From NCBI GenBank assembly GCA_028565635.1, contig JAOXYB010021903.1, forward strand, positions 1-17,059: a DNA stretch of 17,059 bases, read 5' to 3'. The DNA is from Phoronis ovalis. Taxonomy: Eukaryota; Phoronida; Phoronidae. Below the pieces are notes generated by a model that was not told the origin of the DNA, ran no database searches, and saw only the letters and a list, made by a program, of their open reading frames with translations. Positions 1-9,825 of this stretch are shown one piece after another (the stretch's first letter is position 1; every line of letters begins with the position of its first letter). The position numbers and the translations under genes were made by a program.

Positions 1-38
1 ATATGGGATTTAATGCTGTTGTAATGATTATTTTTCAG

Positions 39-181
39 CATTTGTTTGCATTACAAGATCGAGATGATTTTATTAAAACTGTTATGGAAACAGCTGCAGC
101 CAGTGTTGGTCTGTCAATTAAGCAGAGGAAAGAGCCAATTACTTATGATCAGTTTCAGCTAAACAGGCTTGGAAAATATAG
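39..181 (+). CDS. Rme-8: Rme-8 exon (first in window)
   Basis: The exon opens after tttttcag at 31-38 and closes at the donor GTATGG (182), leaving two bases of a Ser codon (phase 2). It encodes the end of the N-terminal PH-like region, including IKQRKEP and LNRLGKY. The ATG at position 3 lies in the preceding intron and is not the start of the protein. Confidence 0.88.
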
Positions 182-3100
182 GTATGGCTGTTCTATGTGA
201 TTGTACAAAAGTGTTTTATGTGTATAAAAGATACATTTGATTGAGTTCCAACATAATATGTCATTAGAGAACATAATTATTTCTAAGGATTTTTGCCTTC
301 AGCTAGCAATGACATGATAATCACTTAATATTTCTTACTAGATCAGAAAATGGCAACAAAGATTGTGTCTTTGACATTTTCTGCCCTCAAAACAAGTGTA
401 CATGATTAGCTAACTATCCATTAAAATAGCTGACAATAATTCTATCTGCTTGTTTCATTTTGTATACTTTCTATATTTTGTCATTGGTATTTTTGTATAC
501 TATTAGTTGACAGGTATTGGGACAAAATGCCTGACCAAAAAAGAAACCTTGTTTTTTTTCTTAATAGTAATATTTATGTAATTATATGTTTATTAAGATC
601 AAACTTTAAATAAAAAAATAAATAGGACAAAAATAAAATTAAATTTCGTTTGCTTTAATATAAATAAACTTTTTTTACATAATGGTTAAATGGAAAGAAA
701 GCGTTATGGCATTATAGTGCTTTACATACTGTTTCAATTTTTTTTCTTAAGTTTTAGTGTTTTTAATGACAGTTACATTTTTGTAGTACCGATGAAGCTC
801 TCACCTCCTATGCCGAATTCACTATACAAAAAATATGTCAGAGACATCCAGATCCTGTTAGACGAACACTTTGTCTGACTGAGACGTGTTTGGTTGAGAG
901 GGATCCTGCCACGTATAATGTTGTTACTTGTAAACCTCTATGCGATGTAAGTATATTGCAACAATTTTGTCTCTGATTTTTCTTGTTATAATTAAAAAAA
1001 TGTAAGATGGCTGCAATTTGAGCTAACTTACATTTAGAAAGAAGTAAATTAACGGTAGTTTCTAAATTTTTTCTGCGACAATGGCATCTTGTATAGTTAA
1101 TCTTTGTACAAATATGAAAACTTTAAGTGATTTTAGAACTGACCTGTTGGCCATGAAAACAAAATTGACTATGGTACAAATATTTAAACTAGTGACATAT
1201 ATCTTATTATTGTCCTTTCAGATTTTTGCAATAGTTCGAGATCAAGAAAATCCTCAAAAATTCAGTGTAGAATATGTCAAAGGTGCAATACGAACATACA
1301 CATCAACAGACAGGTAGATAATAATTACATCTGGAGATTTATTTTGTAAGCTAAATAAGATGAAAATAATAAAATGAAATATGCATTATATCTAATATTT
1401 TGTTTTGCAAGCAACAGTTCGTGAAACAAATTATGCTGTAAGTGTGTATTATTCAAACTTTTGCGTTATATATGATATCCTGAAATATCTCTCTTATCTT
1501 TGTTCTTTAGGGATGCATTAATAGCTTCAGTTTTAGATGGTGTGAGAGCATCAGGGAATCCGGATGTTCATGTGAAAATGAGTTTTACAAATCGAGGTCA
1601 AAGGTTAGGTCCATTCACTGTTCCTGTGGATGAAGAAGTGGAGAGTCAGCATATGAAATTCATTCAGAAAGATCAGCTTCCAGGTAGGTCTTGCTTGTGT
1701 AAATAACGTCAAGTGATGGTTATATGGCAAAACTGTTTGCCCACGGTTTGTTCAGTTGTTTTAAATTTTATTCCAATTATATAGAAAAAACGCTGAAACT
1801 TGAAAGTACTCTTTCGTAAGTTTTTTGTAAATCGTAAAACTATTTTTATTCAATTCTGATTCAGCCGTATCATCTGTCTGCGACTTTCACTTAGGCCAGG
1901 TTAAGTTTTTGAGTTACGGAGTTCTGTTACATGATGCAGACATGGTCTTTACATTGGACATAGTTTCCATGTGGAAATATAAAATTTGTATTTTTTCATT
2001 AGGATAAATTATTTTTTAATAAAATTATCAAATTTTTAATATTATGAGTCTTCTTTCAGTAAATATGTCATTTTCTGAAGCTGTTTCAAGATTTAATAGC
2101 AACATATCCTACAGTGGTTTATTGCATGCTGTAACTCAAGAGGTAGGATTACACTTTACATCCACTTTGTTGTCACAGCATTGTTCTTGGGTTTTGGAGT
2201 ATGACCTCCAAACACATTTGATGGGAATATTGTAACTGACAATACACCATTTCATGCACTAGGTGGTGTAACAATTAAACCCAATCAAATCTATTATTCC
2301 TCACATTCTATTAATGAATCACTCTAGTGCACATGGTATTAGGGGAATGTTTTGATTATTCGTAAAACTTCATTGATCATCATTTTATGTCATATTTATT
2401 TTGCTTTTCAATCTTTTGTACAAGTTTGAATTGCATCCACTGTTAAATATTTTTATTTATTTATAATATACAATTTTAATTAAAATGATATGTTTACAGG
2501 GTTTGTTCTCTCAAAACAAAGAAAAACTTATCAATGGCACTCTAGCAGCTCTTCTAGAAAAAGAAGGTGATCAAAGTGTTATAACCAATGAAGATTTAGA
2601 ATCACAGTTCCATGCTTTAAGACGATTGGTTGCTTCAAAAGCTGGATTTGGTGCTTTCACTAGGCTACTTAAGTAAGTTTGTCATAATTTATGTGTTTTC
2701 CGTGTAAATCAAGTATTCATTTTAAAGACACACTGACATAGTGAGGAGAGCGACTAAATTTTTAAAGCAAAACAGTTCATTAGAATTAAATTAATTATAA
2801 TAAGAATTTTGTTGGTCGTGTGGTAGTCGGTGTACTAAGTTCGTATGTAATGTAGTTACCAAATGAACGGGGTGAAAAAAGTTGAAACTGCTTTAAAGCA
2901 TGCATGCATGCAATAATTTTTTCAGAATGAGAGAAAAGGTTGGAATGAAAGTGGTGAAGGCGTTGAAGAGAAATGATGATGGTGTTTCTCACGCTGCTTT
3001 AGACATGCTCAGTGCTCTGATGCAGGTGACTTACATGTTTCAATCTATTTGTCACCTTCAGAAATAGTAGCTACATGATAGTAACTGTTGATAGCTTGAA

Positions 3101-6100
3101 AACTAAGGTGGATGGAGTAAAGTTGACAGAGTAGAGTTTGGAACATGGTCATTCAAACAAAGCCCTGTCGGTCTGGTTGCTGATAATCTTATCACAACTT
3201 GCGCGTTACACGTTGTGTTTGTCTTTCGTTTTGGTTCGTGATTTTACATTCACATTTTAAAATGTATAAAAGCAGCTGATGTGTATGGTCATGTGAAGTA
3301 TTCCAATATTTTCCAGAAGTGCTGTATATCATGCATTGCTTTCTGTTTGTTATAGCCTATGCATAATGATTATGATCTTAGACAAGAGCAGTTGAACAAG
3401 GCATCTCTATTGTCATCAAAGAAGTTTATTGAAAATCTACTGGAACTCTTTAAAACGCATGTGGTGAGTCACAGACACATCCTTTGAAGAAATGATTCAT
3501 ATCATCCTACTAATAACTTGTTTATCATGATCAAATGCAAGAATAATAACAAATTTAGGGGCGGATAATTTTTTGAAAATCTGCAGTATCAACTGTAGAT
3601 TCTGTGGTCTTTAACCAAACATTTTACAAATCATCATACTTGACACTCCAATGTTTTATATATATTGCTAGAAGTAAAGATGATCTTGGTGTATTTAACT
3701 GTAATTCCATTGATACTCCTTGCAGTGTATATAAAATTAATTGGACACGCATAAAACTTACTTGCTTCCTCCTAACGTTTTCGCATGTAGTTTAGAAACA
3801 GGGGAGGATTGACCAAGGAAAAAATCATGAAAAACTGTTGTTTGTTAGGATATTCCTTTAACCTGTTTTTTGCAGTTACGAGGTACAGGAGCTTTGGTCA
3901 TCAGCGCTATGTTGGACTTCTTGACCTTTGGCCTGTGTGCCCCATATAGTGAAACCACTGAAGGCTCAAACTTTGATGTTCTCCTAGAGCTGGCTGCTGC
4001 AGATGGCAGAATGATCTTCAAATTGTTTCAGGTAAATTAATCTTTAGTTGTCATAATATAGATCTCACTTGTCTTTAACTGTTTTAAATAAACTGTTCAT
4101 ATGATGAAAACAGTATCACTGCCTATTATGTGTGTTAAAATATTTTTGAAACAGATAGTTAAAAATTTTTGAAATGACTAATATATGAAAAATGAATTAC
4201 TTTTTTACCTGACAATTATTTTAAGCTTGATGTACAAAGATGACAATTTGATTTTTTTGGGAACTTTTTACAGCATCCATCTATGGCAGTTGTGAAAGGA
4301 GCTGGCATGGTTATGAAAGCAATAATTGAAGAAGGGGATGCAGAGACAGCAGCCAAAATGCAAGATTTGGCATTGGCAGAAGGAGCTTTACCTCGGCATC
4401 TGTTAGCTGCCATGTTTAGTAGTAGCTCCGACAATAGAGTACTTACTAATAGGTAATTCTGAAATTATTTTTCGCTGTGCTTAACCAAATATTTCTACAG
4501 ATTTATTTTGGAAAGGGACTTCTATTTGAGAGGGCTCTACTTTTTTTCTCTTAAGCATTGGTTATGATCAACTGTAAAATACACCTGAAATCAGCAGGTA
4601 ATTAATGAAGCTTATTCAAAATAAGGTATCTATGCACTGTGGATTTGTTGTAGGCAACTTAGTCGTCATCTTGTTGGTTTATGGGTGACAGGACATCCCA
4701 CAGCTATGGGTCTATTGAAAAGAATCATGGTGTGTATTTTACAGCACAATATTAAAATAATTTCATTGTTCATCCTGTACTACTTTGCATTACGTTGTAA
4801 ATGTCAAAGTAAACCTATGAGATGGTATATATATGCCAGTGGTGTTAGTGCAGGCCATGTGTAATATCAAAAAGGTGGGCCAACTTACGTGACCTGCTGT
4901 AATGATTAGTGTAGTTTTAAAAAGACAATACTGTTTTGTTTACAGCTTGGTTACTATGTTATATTGATGTCTTTGTTCTTGCCATTTTCAGCCTAGTGGA
5001 TTATTACTCTACTTAGATTCTTCTGATGAGGTGCCTGTTCATGAAGTAGACAGAATGCATGTGAGAGACAATGTCAAACTAGCACAGGTATTGATTAAAA
5101 AAACTGGTTAACTATAATTTAACTTAAAAATTGACTGAGTCACTTGATATGTAAGATTAGAAGTTACTAACAGTATCTGAAATCTCCTTTGTATTTAGAA
5201 TATTCAGAAAAAGTTTGTTTTTAAAGTTACCTTTAATAAAGCTGTTCACATAATTTGTTTTACTTTACTGAATTTATAACGAATACGATGTACATTTCTA
5301 GTTGTGACATTCATCTTCATGTTGCTCCTGAAACCTTGTTGTCATATTTGAATTAATTATAGAACTTGGTGTGTATGATGTTAACTTCTTGAAGCTTTGC
5401 TTCTTTCATGTCCGATCAATGTTCTAATCATGTATCTGTAGGAAGTTAAATTGGATGCTGTTATAATATAATCTGCTATGTATTTTCAGGACCATCTGAA
5501 TAAAAAGAAACGAAATCCTCAGATAAGAATGTTAGAGAAACAAATAGAAAATGTCCTCCTTCATTGGAGAGCTCGCATTGGACTTGATAATAAACAAAAA
5601 GAGGAGAAACCTATAGTTTTACGGAAAAGACGGCAAAGGATAAAAAGCGAAGCAAATTGGGCACTGTTTTATTACTACTTCAATAGAGATCATGCAAAGC
5701 CTAATCTTATTTGGAATTATAAGGTAAATGTTGTGAAAAACATACAAATGCACACTCACTAACTACTATTTATAATGCCTGGTATTTATGATTTTTATGT
5801 TTGATTCAAAATTTATAAAGCCTTGAAGTTCTTTGAATGGGTTTCCTACTTATTGGATAACATTTAGGCTTTGCTTACACTAGTTGGAATGGTAAAGTTA
5901 ATAAAAGTGAGCCTTAAAGATAAAAACAAAAAATATTACACGGGTTCAGTATTTGTCTTTATGATATTTTTTCACTGAATTTGTAATACAGTTCTATGTG
6001 TATTTGGCATTTAAATTATTTTGATGTTATTGCGATATGAAACAATAAAATACAATATTGTTGTTTTTTTGTATATAATAAAATATTCTCATAGTTGCGT

Positions 6101-9100
6101 TTTGTGTATTCCAAATTAGATGTGACAACAACTCATATATTGATTTATTTTAGACAAGGGAAGAACTTCGGGAATCATTAGAAAATGAAATTAGAGCATT
6201 CAATGTCGATAAAGACTTGAGTAGTAGTTTGGTTATCGCATGGAATCATCAAGAATTTGAAGTTCCATACCACTGTCTTTCAGAGGAAATCAAAATAGGT
6301 AAGTGCATACTTGTTCGTATTTGTGTGCAAAACATTTGTACAATTTCATTTACCAAGATGTATTCACTAAAATATTTTTCAAGTTGAGCAGGTGGATTAC
6401 CCATTTTTTTATATTTTAATAAACTATTTACATCACTAGGTGGTGTTAGTGGTCATGAACCCATTGGAAATCATTACTATGCATTTTTGTGAATAAACGA
6501 TCATGCAGTTCATTCACAAAACAGAATTGTAGGTTCAGTTAGGTTCATGATCACTCATGTCAGCTAGTGCTTGCAAATAAATATTTCTGTCACAATATTT
6601 ATTAAAATTTCCACTTGCAATTACTGTTGGATGTAGGATTGAATATGGGCTTACTTCACTTATAATGTTTCCTTTCTGGGTCCTAAAAATAATAATTTTC
6701 AATAATAGGTTGACAATTGATATTACCATTATATTTTGTTGCTGAATAAATAGAGATTTTAGTATTTACACACTCGCAGGCATATTCACAAAAAAAGTAA
6801 TCTTCCTGTATGTTACAGGGGACTATTACTTGCGTTTACTGTTAGAAGAAGATGAAAGTGAGAGTACAGAAGAAACAAGTGCTATTAAGAGATCGTAAGT
6901 CAGAGCTGAATCTAGTTGAGTTATTTGTACCCAAAGGTCCATATTTTTGCACAACTGACCATACTGGATCAATTGTTCAAAATTATGTATCGGGAATATT
7001 TTTCTATATGGTAACTTGAGAAAATGGGATTTAAAGTTTAATTTTGTGTGCTTAGGGCTGTTCTTGTAATTCTGTCTGAATGCAGAATTAGAGGTGCATG
7101 GTTTTCTTCCTCTTGTTTTCTGATAATAACTAAATATGTTTTATATGTGTGGCAGACTTGCATCTCTTTTGCTGAGATCTAACGAAACAAATCAGATGTA
7201 TTTCATTTGTGATGTGTTTGTTAATGATTTGTCAGTAATAATTTCTATTTTTCAGGAACGAATTTTTCAATGATCTGTACCATCGATTTTTACTCACACC
7301 GAAACTTAATATGAAGTGCATGTGTCTGCAGGCAATGACGATAGTTTATGGCAGGTGCTACGAGGAAATAGGTGCTTTTCATGATACAAAATACATAGTT
7401 GGAATGCTTGAAAGGGTAAGATTGTAGGAAATAGTTTAATGGCATTTTGTATTTAATCTACTTTTGTGTATGTAGTAAAAGTTTCTGTTATAGAATATCC
7501 TATTTAAATACTTGTATGTCCGTTCAGTTCTGGTTTTGATTTCAGGCATAGCTAAGTTTTGTCCACTATAGAACAAATAGCGTAACTTGACAATCCAAGT
7601 TTTTAACATCACCAAGATGTCTTCACAAGTACTGGCAGTATCTGGTGGAACAAAACATTAAATTAAACCACCTGGTGTACAACTAATGTGTACAATCCAG
7701 TAATAATACTTGTTGCATTGGCATTTCAAATGGAAACCTTTCAATTTTAACAAAGCATAAACTTCTAGAATTTGGTTGTAGAATGAAAGATGTACAAACA
7801 CTTATTTAGCTTACTTAACAGTTCCAATCATTTGGTTTGTATGAATATCTAACCTTTATGCATACTAACAAATATTTGTTTTCCAGTGCCATGACAAGTT
7901 AGAAAGGGACAGACTGGTTTTTTTTTTAAACAGGTTAATAATGAACAAGGTACAGCACTTAAGATTTTTTAAACACTTACAAAACAAAGTGTCCATAATA
8001 TGAATTTTAACCTGTGGCCGATAAACCAAGCAAGCTTTTCATTTATTCTGGGTTTAGCCATAGGAATATTTGAATTTTGTTAAAGTCAATTTTTTTGTTT
8101 TCCTAAGTAAAAAATGACTTGAAATTATCTTAAGCTTACTTTTAATAGTTACTGCTTTGTTAATTTTGTCATTAGTACTTAATAATTACGTTCATACATT
8201 TACTTCTAACATATTTAAATTGTCCTTCTGGGTGAAACTGTATAAGTTTCGGCCAGTTACATATATTTCAAAGCTTTGTTTCAGCGTAATGTAAAGGAAT
8301 TGATGGATGTACATGGAATTAAAGTATTAGTTGACTTATTAACCTTAGCTCATTTACACACCACTCGAGCCACTGTACCTCTACAGGTAAAAATAAAGCA
8401 TTGCTGTATACTACACTGATTAAAATCAAAACTTCGCTATGCTGTAGGCTACACAGAGTTTGATTCTTATAAAATGACACTTCAGTTTGTCATACTTGTT
8501 GCCTGTAAAACATGAGATATTGTTTAAGATTATTTTGGATTTAACCCTACTTGAGGCTAGAAAAATTGGAAAAAAATACATAATTTTCAAAAAATGCAAT
8601 ATTTCAAAACCTTTTTCTGATAGTTGGCATCCACAGATCCACAAATTTGCAAAGATAACTGTAGCTCTGCATATACATATTTGTGGTGTTGCGCAATTTT
8701 TGGTATCGGAAAAAATTGTACAAAGTTATTGTTACTTTCGCTAATAAATAACTGTGGCTATGAATCTGTTGCAGAGTTTATAGTATGCTAGCTAATGATA
8801 GCTTCATTAATAGTGTTTGTTTATTATACAGAGTAATGTTATTGAAGCCTCACCAGACATGGCTAGAGAAAAAGAAAAGGAGTGGTATTATGGTAACAAA
8901 GACAAAGAAAGATTGGGACCGTACAGCTCTGATGAGGTAAAACAGACTAGAAAATTTGTTGGTTTTGTTTGAGAAAACAAATCTCAGTAAAAAAGAAGAG
9001 GACGATTCTAACCAAAACTGAAAAACAGAATATAGATATGGAATTAGAGTTAACAAAATAAAAGAAAATTAATGAAGATAGAAGTAGAAAGATACTGCGT

Positions 9101-9825
9101 CAAAATAAAAATGTTGACTTAATTTTTTTAAGCCAAATAGCAGTTAAAAACTGTACTTGTTGACTGAGCATAATAGCTTGCTCCATTTTATGCAAGTATG
9201 GTGCTAGAGGCAATATTGCCATAAGATTAAGCACTGCTTATGTAATATTCACTAGAACACTGGGCATACCTTGACAAATATTTATGACTGTAATGTCAAG
9301 AAATGTTTGGTATATTTGCACTTCTAAAAGCTTTCAACCATTATTATAACTTTATAAAATTTTCATTGCATCTACATCTCCTTTCACTCTCGCTTCTTAT
9401 GTGTTCTTTGTTTGTATATTCAATGTTTGTATTTGAAGTTCAGTTTTCTTACGATAACTTTTAGTAAAAATCTAGATTCAGAAAGGGATAAAAAACTTGG
9501 CAGCATATAATCTAGCCACAGCTAATATGTAAAAGTACTGACAAGAAATCCACCTGATTTTTTGAAAAGTTTTTTAAAGTAGATGATATGCAATCAACAT
9601 TGTTTGTTTGACTTTATTCTAGATGAAGCAGTTTTACGAAGATGGTATAATAACACCTAAAACACGTTGTTGGGCTCAAGGCATGGATGGATGGAGACCA
9701 TTGATGAATGTACCCCAGTTAAAATGGACTTTAGCTGCTACAGGACAAGCTGTAATGAATGAGAGTGACCTTGCAACACTTGTACTCAACATGCTGATTA
9801 GAATGTGTGAATATTATCCCAGCAG
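39..9825 (+). CDS. Rme-8: RME-8/DNAJC13 homologue (endosomal J-domain protein), 20 internal exons, partial at both ends
   Basis: RME-8 is a large peripheral protein of early endosomes that works with Hsc70 in receptor recycling, retromer-dependent sorting and clathrin turnover (family knowledge). Seen here: exons 39-181, 787-946, 1222-1313, 1511-1683, 2060-2142, 2500-2672, 2926-3025, 3356-3463, 3876-4031, 4274-4452, 4654-4729, 4992-5087, 5490-5723, 6154-6298, 6819-6894, 7256-7415, 7887-7949, 8285-8386, 8832-8936 and 9623-9825. All are GT-AG bounded and phase-compatible, giving 875 codons plus 2 nt. The translation aligns collinearly with animal DNAJC13: the [13 protein letters not shown] block, [26 protein letters not shown], the first IWN motif and a GYF_2 domain. 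The start codon and N-terminal PH-like part lie to the left. The J domain, other IWN repeats and stop lie to the right, beyond an intron longer than 7.2 kb that holds an EGFR-like gene. No frameshift or premature stop was seen. Confidence 0.95.
182..786 (+). other. Rme-8 intron, 605 bp
   Basis: AT-rich intron with donor GTATGG and acceptor tttttgtag. An A-rich low-complexity run (aaataaaaaaataaatagg and following) lies near 605-650. I see no coding or RNA gene in it. Confidence 0.8.
787..946 (+). CDS. Rme-8: Rme-8 exon encoding the [13 protein letters not shown] block
   Basis: The first base completes the Ser codon split by the previous intron, and the exon ends on a full codon before GTAAGT (947). 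It encodes [22 protein letters not shown] and [15 protein letters not shown], one of the most conserved DNAJC13 signatures, so the frame and borders are secure. Confidence 0.93.
1222..1313 (+). CDS. Rme-8: Rme-8 exon
   Basis: Acceptor tcctttcag, donor GTAGAT at 1314, exit phase 2. It encodes a stretch with [10 protein letters not shown] and [14 protein letters not shown], collinear with the DNAJC13 segment just after the ERDPATYN block. Confidence 0.92.
1511..1683 (+). CDS. Rme-8: Rme-8 exon with [12 protein letters not shown]
   Basis: Acceptor ttctttag; the first G completes an Arg codon. It ends one base into a Val codon before GTAGGT (1684). It encodes [16 protein letters not shown] and [13 protein letters not shown], strong matches to the family. 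Confidence 0.93.
1684..2059 (+). other. Rme-8 intron, 376 bp
   Basis: AT-rich intron, donor GTAGGT and acceptor ttctttcag. Nothing else recognisable. Confidence 0.8.
2060..2142 (+). CDS. Rme-8: Rme-8 exon with [17 protein letters not shown]
   Basis: TA at the start completes the Val codon begun in the previous exon. The exon ends on GAG before GTAGGA (2143). It encodes [17 protein letters not shown] and LLHAVTQE, the conserved block that runs directly into [10 protein letters not shown] in the next exon. Confidence 0.93.
2143..2499 (+). other. Rme-8 intron, 357 bp, with one repeat candidate
   Basis: Donor GTAGGA, acceptor tgtttacag. It holds one copy of a candidate interspersed repeat starting with CACTAGGTGGTGT at 2257 (listed separately). 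No gene seen. Confidence 0.75.
2257..2336 (+). repeat. Candidate interspersed repeat copy, intron 5
   Basis: CACTAGGTGGTGT (2257-2269) recurs exactly at 6434-6446. Both are followed within about 20 bp by AACCCA and then a loosely similar AAATC/ATTA stretch; this copy ends near CACTCTAGTGCACATGG. The similarity is degenerate and was aligned by eye only. It could be an old MITE or SINE remnant or a chance match. Confidence 0.35.
2500..2672 (+). CDS. Rme-8: Rme-8 exon with VASKAGF
   Basis: Acceptor tgtttacag, donor GTAAGT at 2673, exit phase 2. It encodes [15 protein letters not shown] and [19 protein letters not shown], in the helical-repeat body of RME-8. Confidence 0.94.
2898..2911. repeat. 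(GCAT)n self-complementary microsatellite
   Basis: Three and a half GCAT units form a 14-bp palindrome 15-28 bp upstream of the exon 7 splice acceptor, where a branch point would be expected. Confidence 0.7.
2926..3025 (+). CDS. Rme-8: Rme-8 exon with KVVKALKRN
   Basis: The acceptor is attttttcag; the first A completes a Lys codon. The exon ends in phase 0 before GTGACT (3026). It encodes [15 protein letters not shown] and [12 protein letters not shown], collinear with DNAJC13. Confidence 0.93.
3026..3355 (+). other. Rme-8 intron, 330 bp, with a CpG-containing patch
   Basis: Donor GTGACT, acceptor tttgttatag. The stretch 3150-3280 has more G+C and CpG than neighbouring introns and contains TATAAAAG at 3265-3272. 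It may be transposon-derived; no coding frame is visible. Confidence 0.6.
3356..3463 (+). CDS. Rme-8: Rme-8 exon with [19 protein letters not shown]
   Basis: A 36-codon, phase 0-0 exon between tttgttatag and GTGAGT (3464). It carries the near-invariant [19 protein letters not shown] block, followed by LLELFKTHV. Confidence 0.95.
3464..3875 (+). other. Rme-8 intron, 412 bp
   Basis: Donor GTGAGT, acceptor ttttttgcag. A 63-codon open frame at 3604-3795 has no recognisable content and is taken as chance. Nothing else seen. Confidence 0.75.
3876..4031 (+). CDS. Rme-8: Rme-8 exon with [11 protein letters not shown]
   Basis: A 52-codon, phase 0-0 exon before GTAAAT (4032). It encodes [27 protein letters not shown] and FKLFQ, highly conserved in DNAJC13. 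Confidence 0.95.
4274..4452 (+). CDS. Rme-8: Rme-8 exon with [10 protein letters not shown]
   Basis: Acceptor actttttacag, donor GTAATT at 4453, exit phase 2. It encodes [20 protein letters not shown], then [10 protein letters not shown], in the armadillo-like helical body. Confidence 0.95.
4654..4729 (+). CDS. Rme-8: Rme-8 exon with RHLVGLW
   Basis: A short exon: the first G completes Arg and the last codon is ATG before GTGTGT (4730). It encodes [10 protein letters not shown] and GLLKRIM. Confidence 0.92.
4992..5087 (+). CDS. Rme-8: Rme-8 exon with [10 protein letters not shown]
   Basis: A 32-codon, phase 0-0 exon between ccattttcag and GTATTG (5088). It encodes [15 protein letters not shown] and [13 protein letters not shown]. 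Confidence 0.92.
5088..5489 (+). other. Rme-8 intron, 402 bp
   Basis: AT-rich intron between GTATTG and tgtattttcag. I looked for an extra exon, because the linker coded on either side seems shorter than in vertebrates, but found no frame with both splice sites. Confidence 0.75.
5490..5723 (+). CDS. Rme-8: Rme-8 exon with VVLRKRRQR-like block and first IWN motif
   Basis: A 78-codon, phase 0-0 exon, donor GTAAAT at 5724. It encodes [25 protein letters not shown], then NLIWNYK. IWN repeats are the defining ~70-residue units of RME-8; this is the first. Confidence 0.95.
5724..6153 (+). other. Rme-8 intron, 430 bp
   Basis: Very AT-rich intron, acceptor ttattttag. Nothing recognisable. Confidence 0.8.
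6154..6298 (+). CDS. Rme-8: Rme-8 exon continuing the first IWN repeat
   Basis: Encodes [27 protein letters not shown] and LSEEIKI, the rest of the first IWN repeat. It ends one base into a Gly codon before GTAAGT (6299). Confidence 0.95.
6299..6818 (+). other. Rme-8 intron, 520 bp, with a palindrome-rich element
   Basis: Donor GTAAGT, acceptor atgttacag. The stretch 6434-6552 is rich in inverted repeats and is listed separately. No gene seen. Confidence 0.75.
6434..6552 (+). repeat. Palindrome-rich candidate MITE-like element, intron 14
   Basis: It begins with the same CACTAGGTGGTGT as 2257-2269. GGTCATGAACC (6451-6461) is matched in inverted orientation by GGTTCATGATC (6542-6552), 10 of 11 bases. 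Between them is a hairpin with 13 of 14 pairs: TTTTGTGAATAAAC (6485-6498), a 9-nt loop and GTTCATTCACAAAA (6508-6521). No target duplication or coding content was identified. Confidence 0.4.
6819..6894 (+). CDS. Rme-8: Rme-8 exon with [12 protein letters not shown]
   Basis: GG completes the Gly codon; the exon ends with TC of a Ser codon before GTAAGT (6895). It encodes [15 protein letters not shown] and AIKRS, with an acidic insert as in the family. Confidence 0.93.
6895..7255 (+). other. Rme-8 intron, 361 bp
   Basis: Donor GTAAGT, acceptor ctatttttcag. Nothing recognisable. Confidence 0.8.
7256..7415 (+). CDS. Rme-8: Rme-8 exon with [16 protein letters not shown]
   Basis: The first G completes Ser; the exon ends in phase 0 before GTAAGA (7416). 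It encodes [32 protein letters not shown] and VGMLER, in the helical body before the GYF domain. Confidence 0.95.
7416..7886 (+). other. Rme-8 intron, 471 bp
   Basis: Donor GTAAGA, acceptor gttttccag. CCACCTGGTGTACAAC near 7668 weakly echoes the repeat candidate of introns 5 and 14. No gene seen. Confidence 0.7.
7887..7949 (+). CDS. Rme-8: Rme-8 exon with [10 protein letters not shown] (21 codons)
   Basis: The shortest exon, phase 0-0, between gttttccag and GTACAG (7950). It encodes [17 protein letters not shown], conserved in DNAJC13. It contains a T10 run (7918-7927); the frame through it is intact. Confidence 0.9.
7950..8284 (+). other. Rme-8 intron, 335 bp
   Basis: AT-rich intron, acceptor tttgtttcag. 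Nothing recognisable. Confidence 0.8.
8285..8386 (+). CDS. Rme-8: Rme-8 exon with [12 protein letters not shown]
   Basis: A 34-codon, phase 0-0 exon, donor GTAAAA at 8387. It encodes [25 protein letters not shown] and RATVPLQ, conserved. Confidence 0.94.
8387..8831 (+). other. Rme-8 intron, 445 bp
   Basis: Donor GTAAAA, acceptor tattatacag. Opposite-strand open frames (8487-8744 plus, 8426-8644 minus) overlap each other, resemble nothing known and are taken as chance. Confidence 0.75.
8832..8936 (+). CDS. Rme-8: Rme-8 exon, first half of the GYF_2 domain
   Basis: A 35-codon, phase 0-0 exon. [10 protein letters not shown] is followed by [18 protein letters not shown], the W-Y-x(n)-GPY start of a GYF_2 domain, a proline-rich-peptide binding fold. 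Donor GTAAAA at 8937. Confidence 0.94.
8937..9622 (+). other. Rme-8 intron, 686 bp, splitting the GYF_2 domain
   Basis: The longest complete intron here; acceptor tttattctag. AT-rich; no gene, repeat or RNA recognised. Confidence 0.8.
9623..9825 (+). CDS. Rme-8: Rme-8 exon, second half of the GYF_2 domain (last in window)
   Basis: The exon encodes [15 protein letters not shown] and [14 protein letters not shown], then a helical stretch ending MCEYYPS plus AG of an Arg or Ser codon before GTAAGC (9826). The ATG at 9623 is an internal Met, not a start. The next exon, expected to resume with the segment before the J domain, is not in the window. Confidence 0.95.

Noticed and set aside
4216-4434. 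Minus-strand open frame of 72 codons
   Set aside because: Antisense to the Rme-8 exon at 4274-4452, which has strong family matches on the plus strand.
8426-8744. Overlapping open frames on both strands in intron 18
   Set aside because: They overlap each other, start and end within one intron, have low-complexity AT-driven composition and match no family I recognise.
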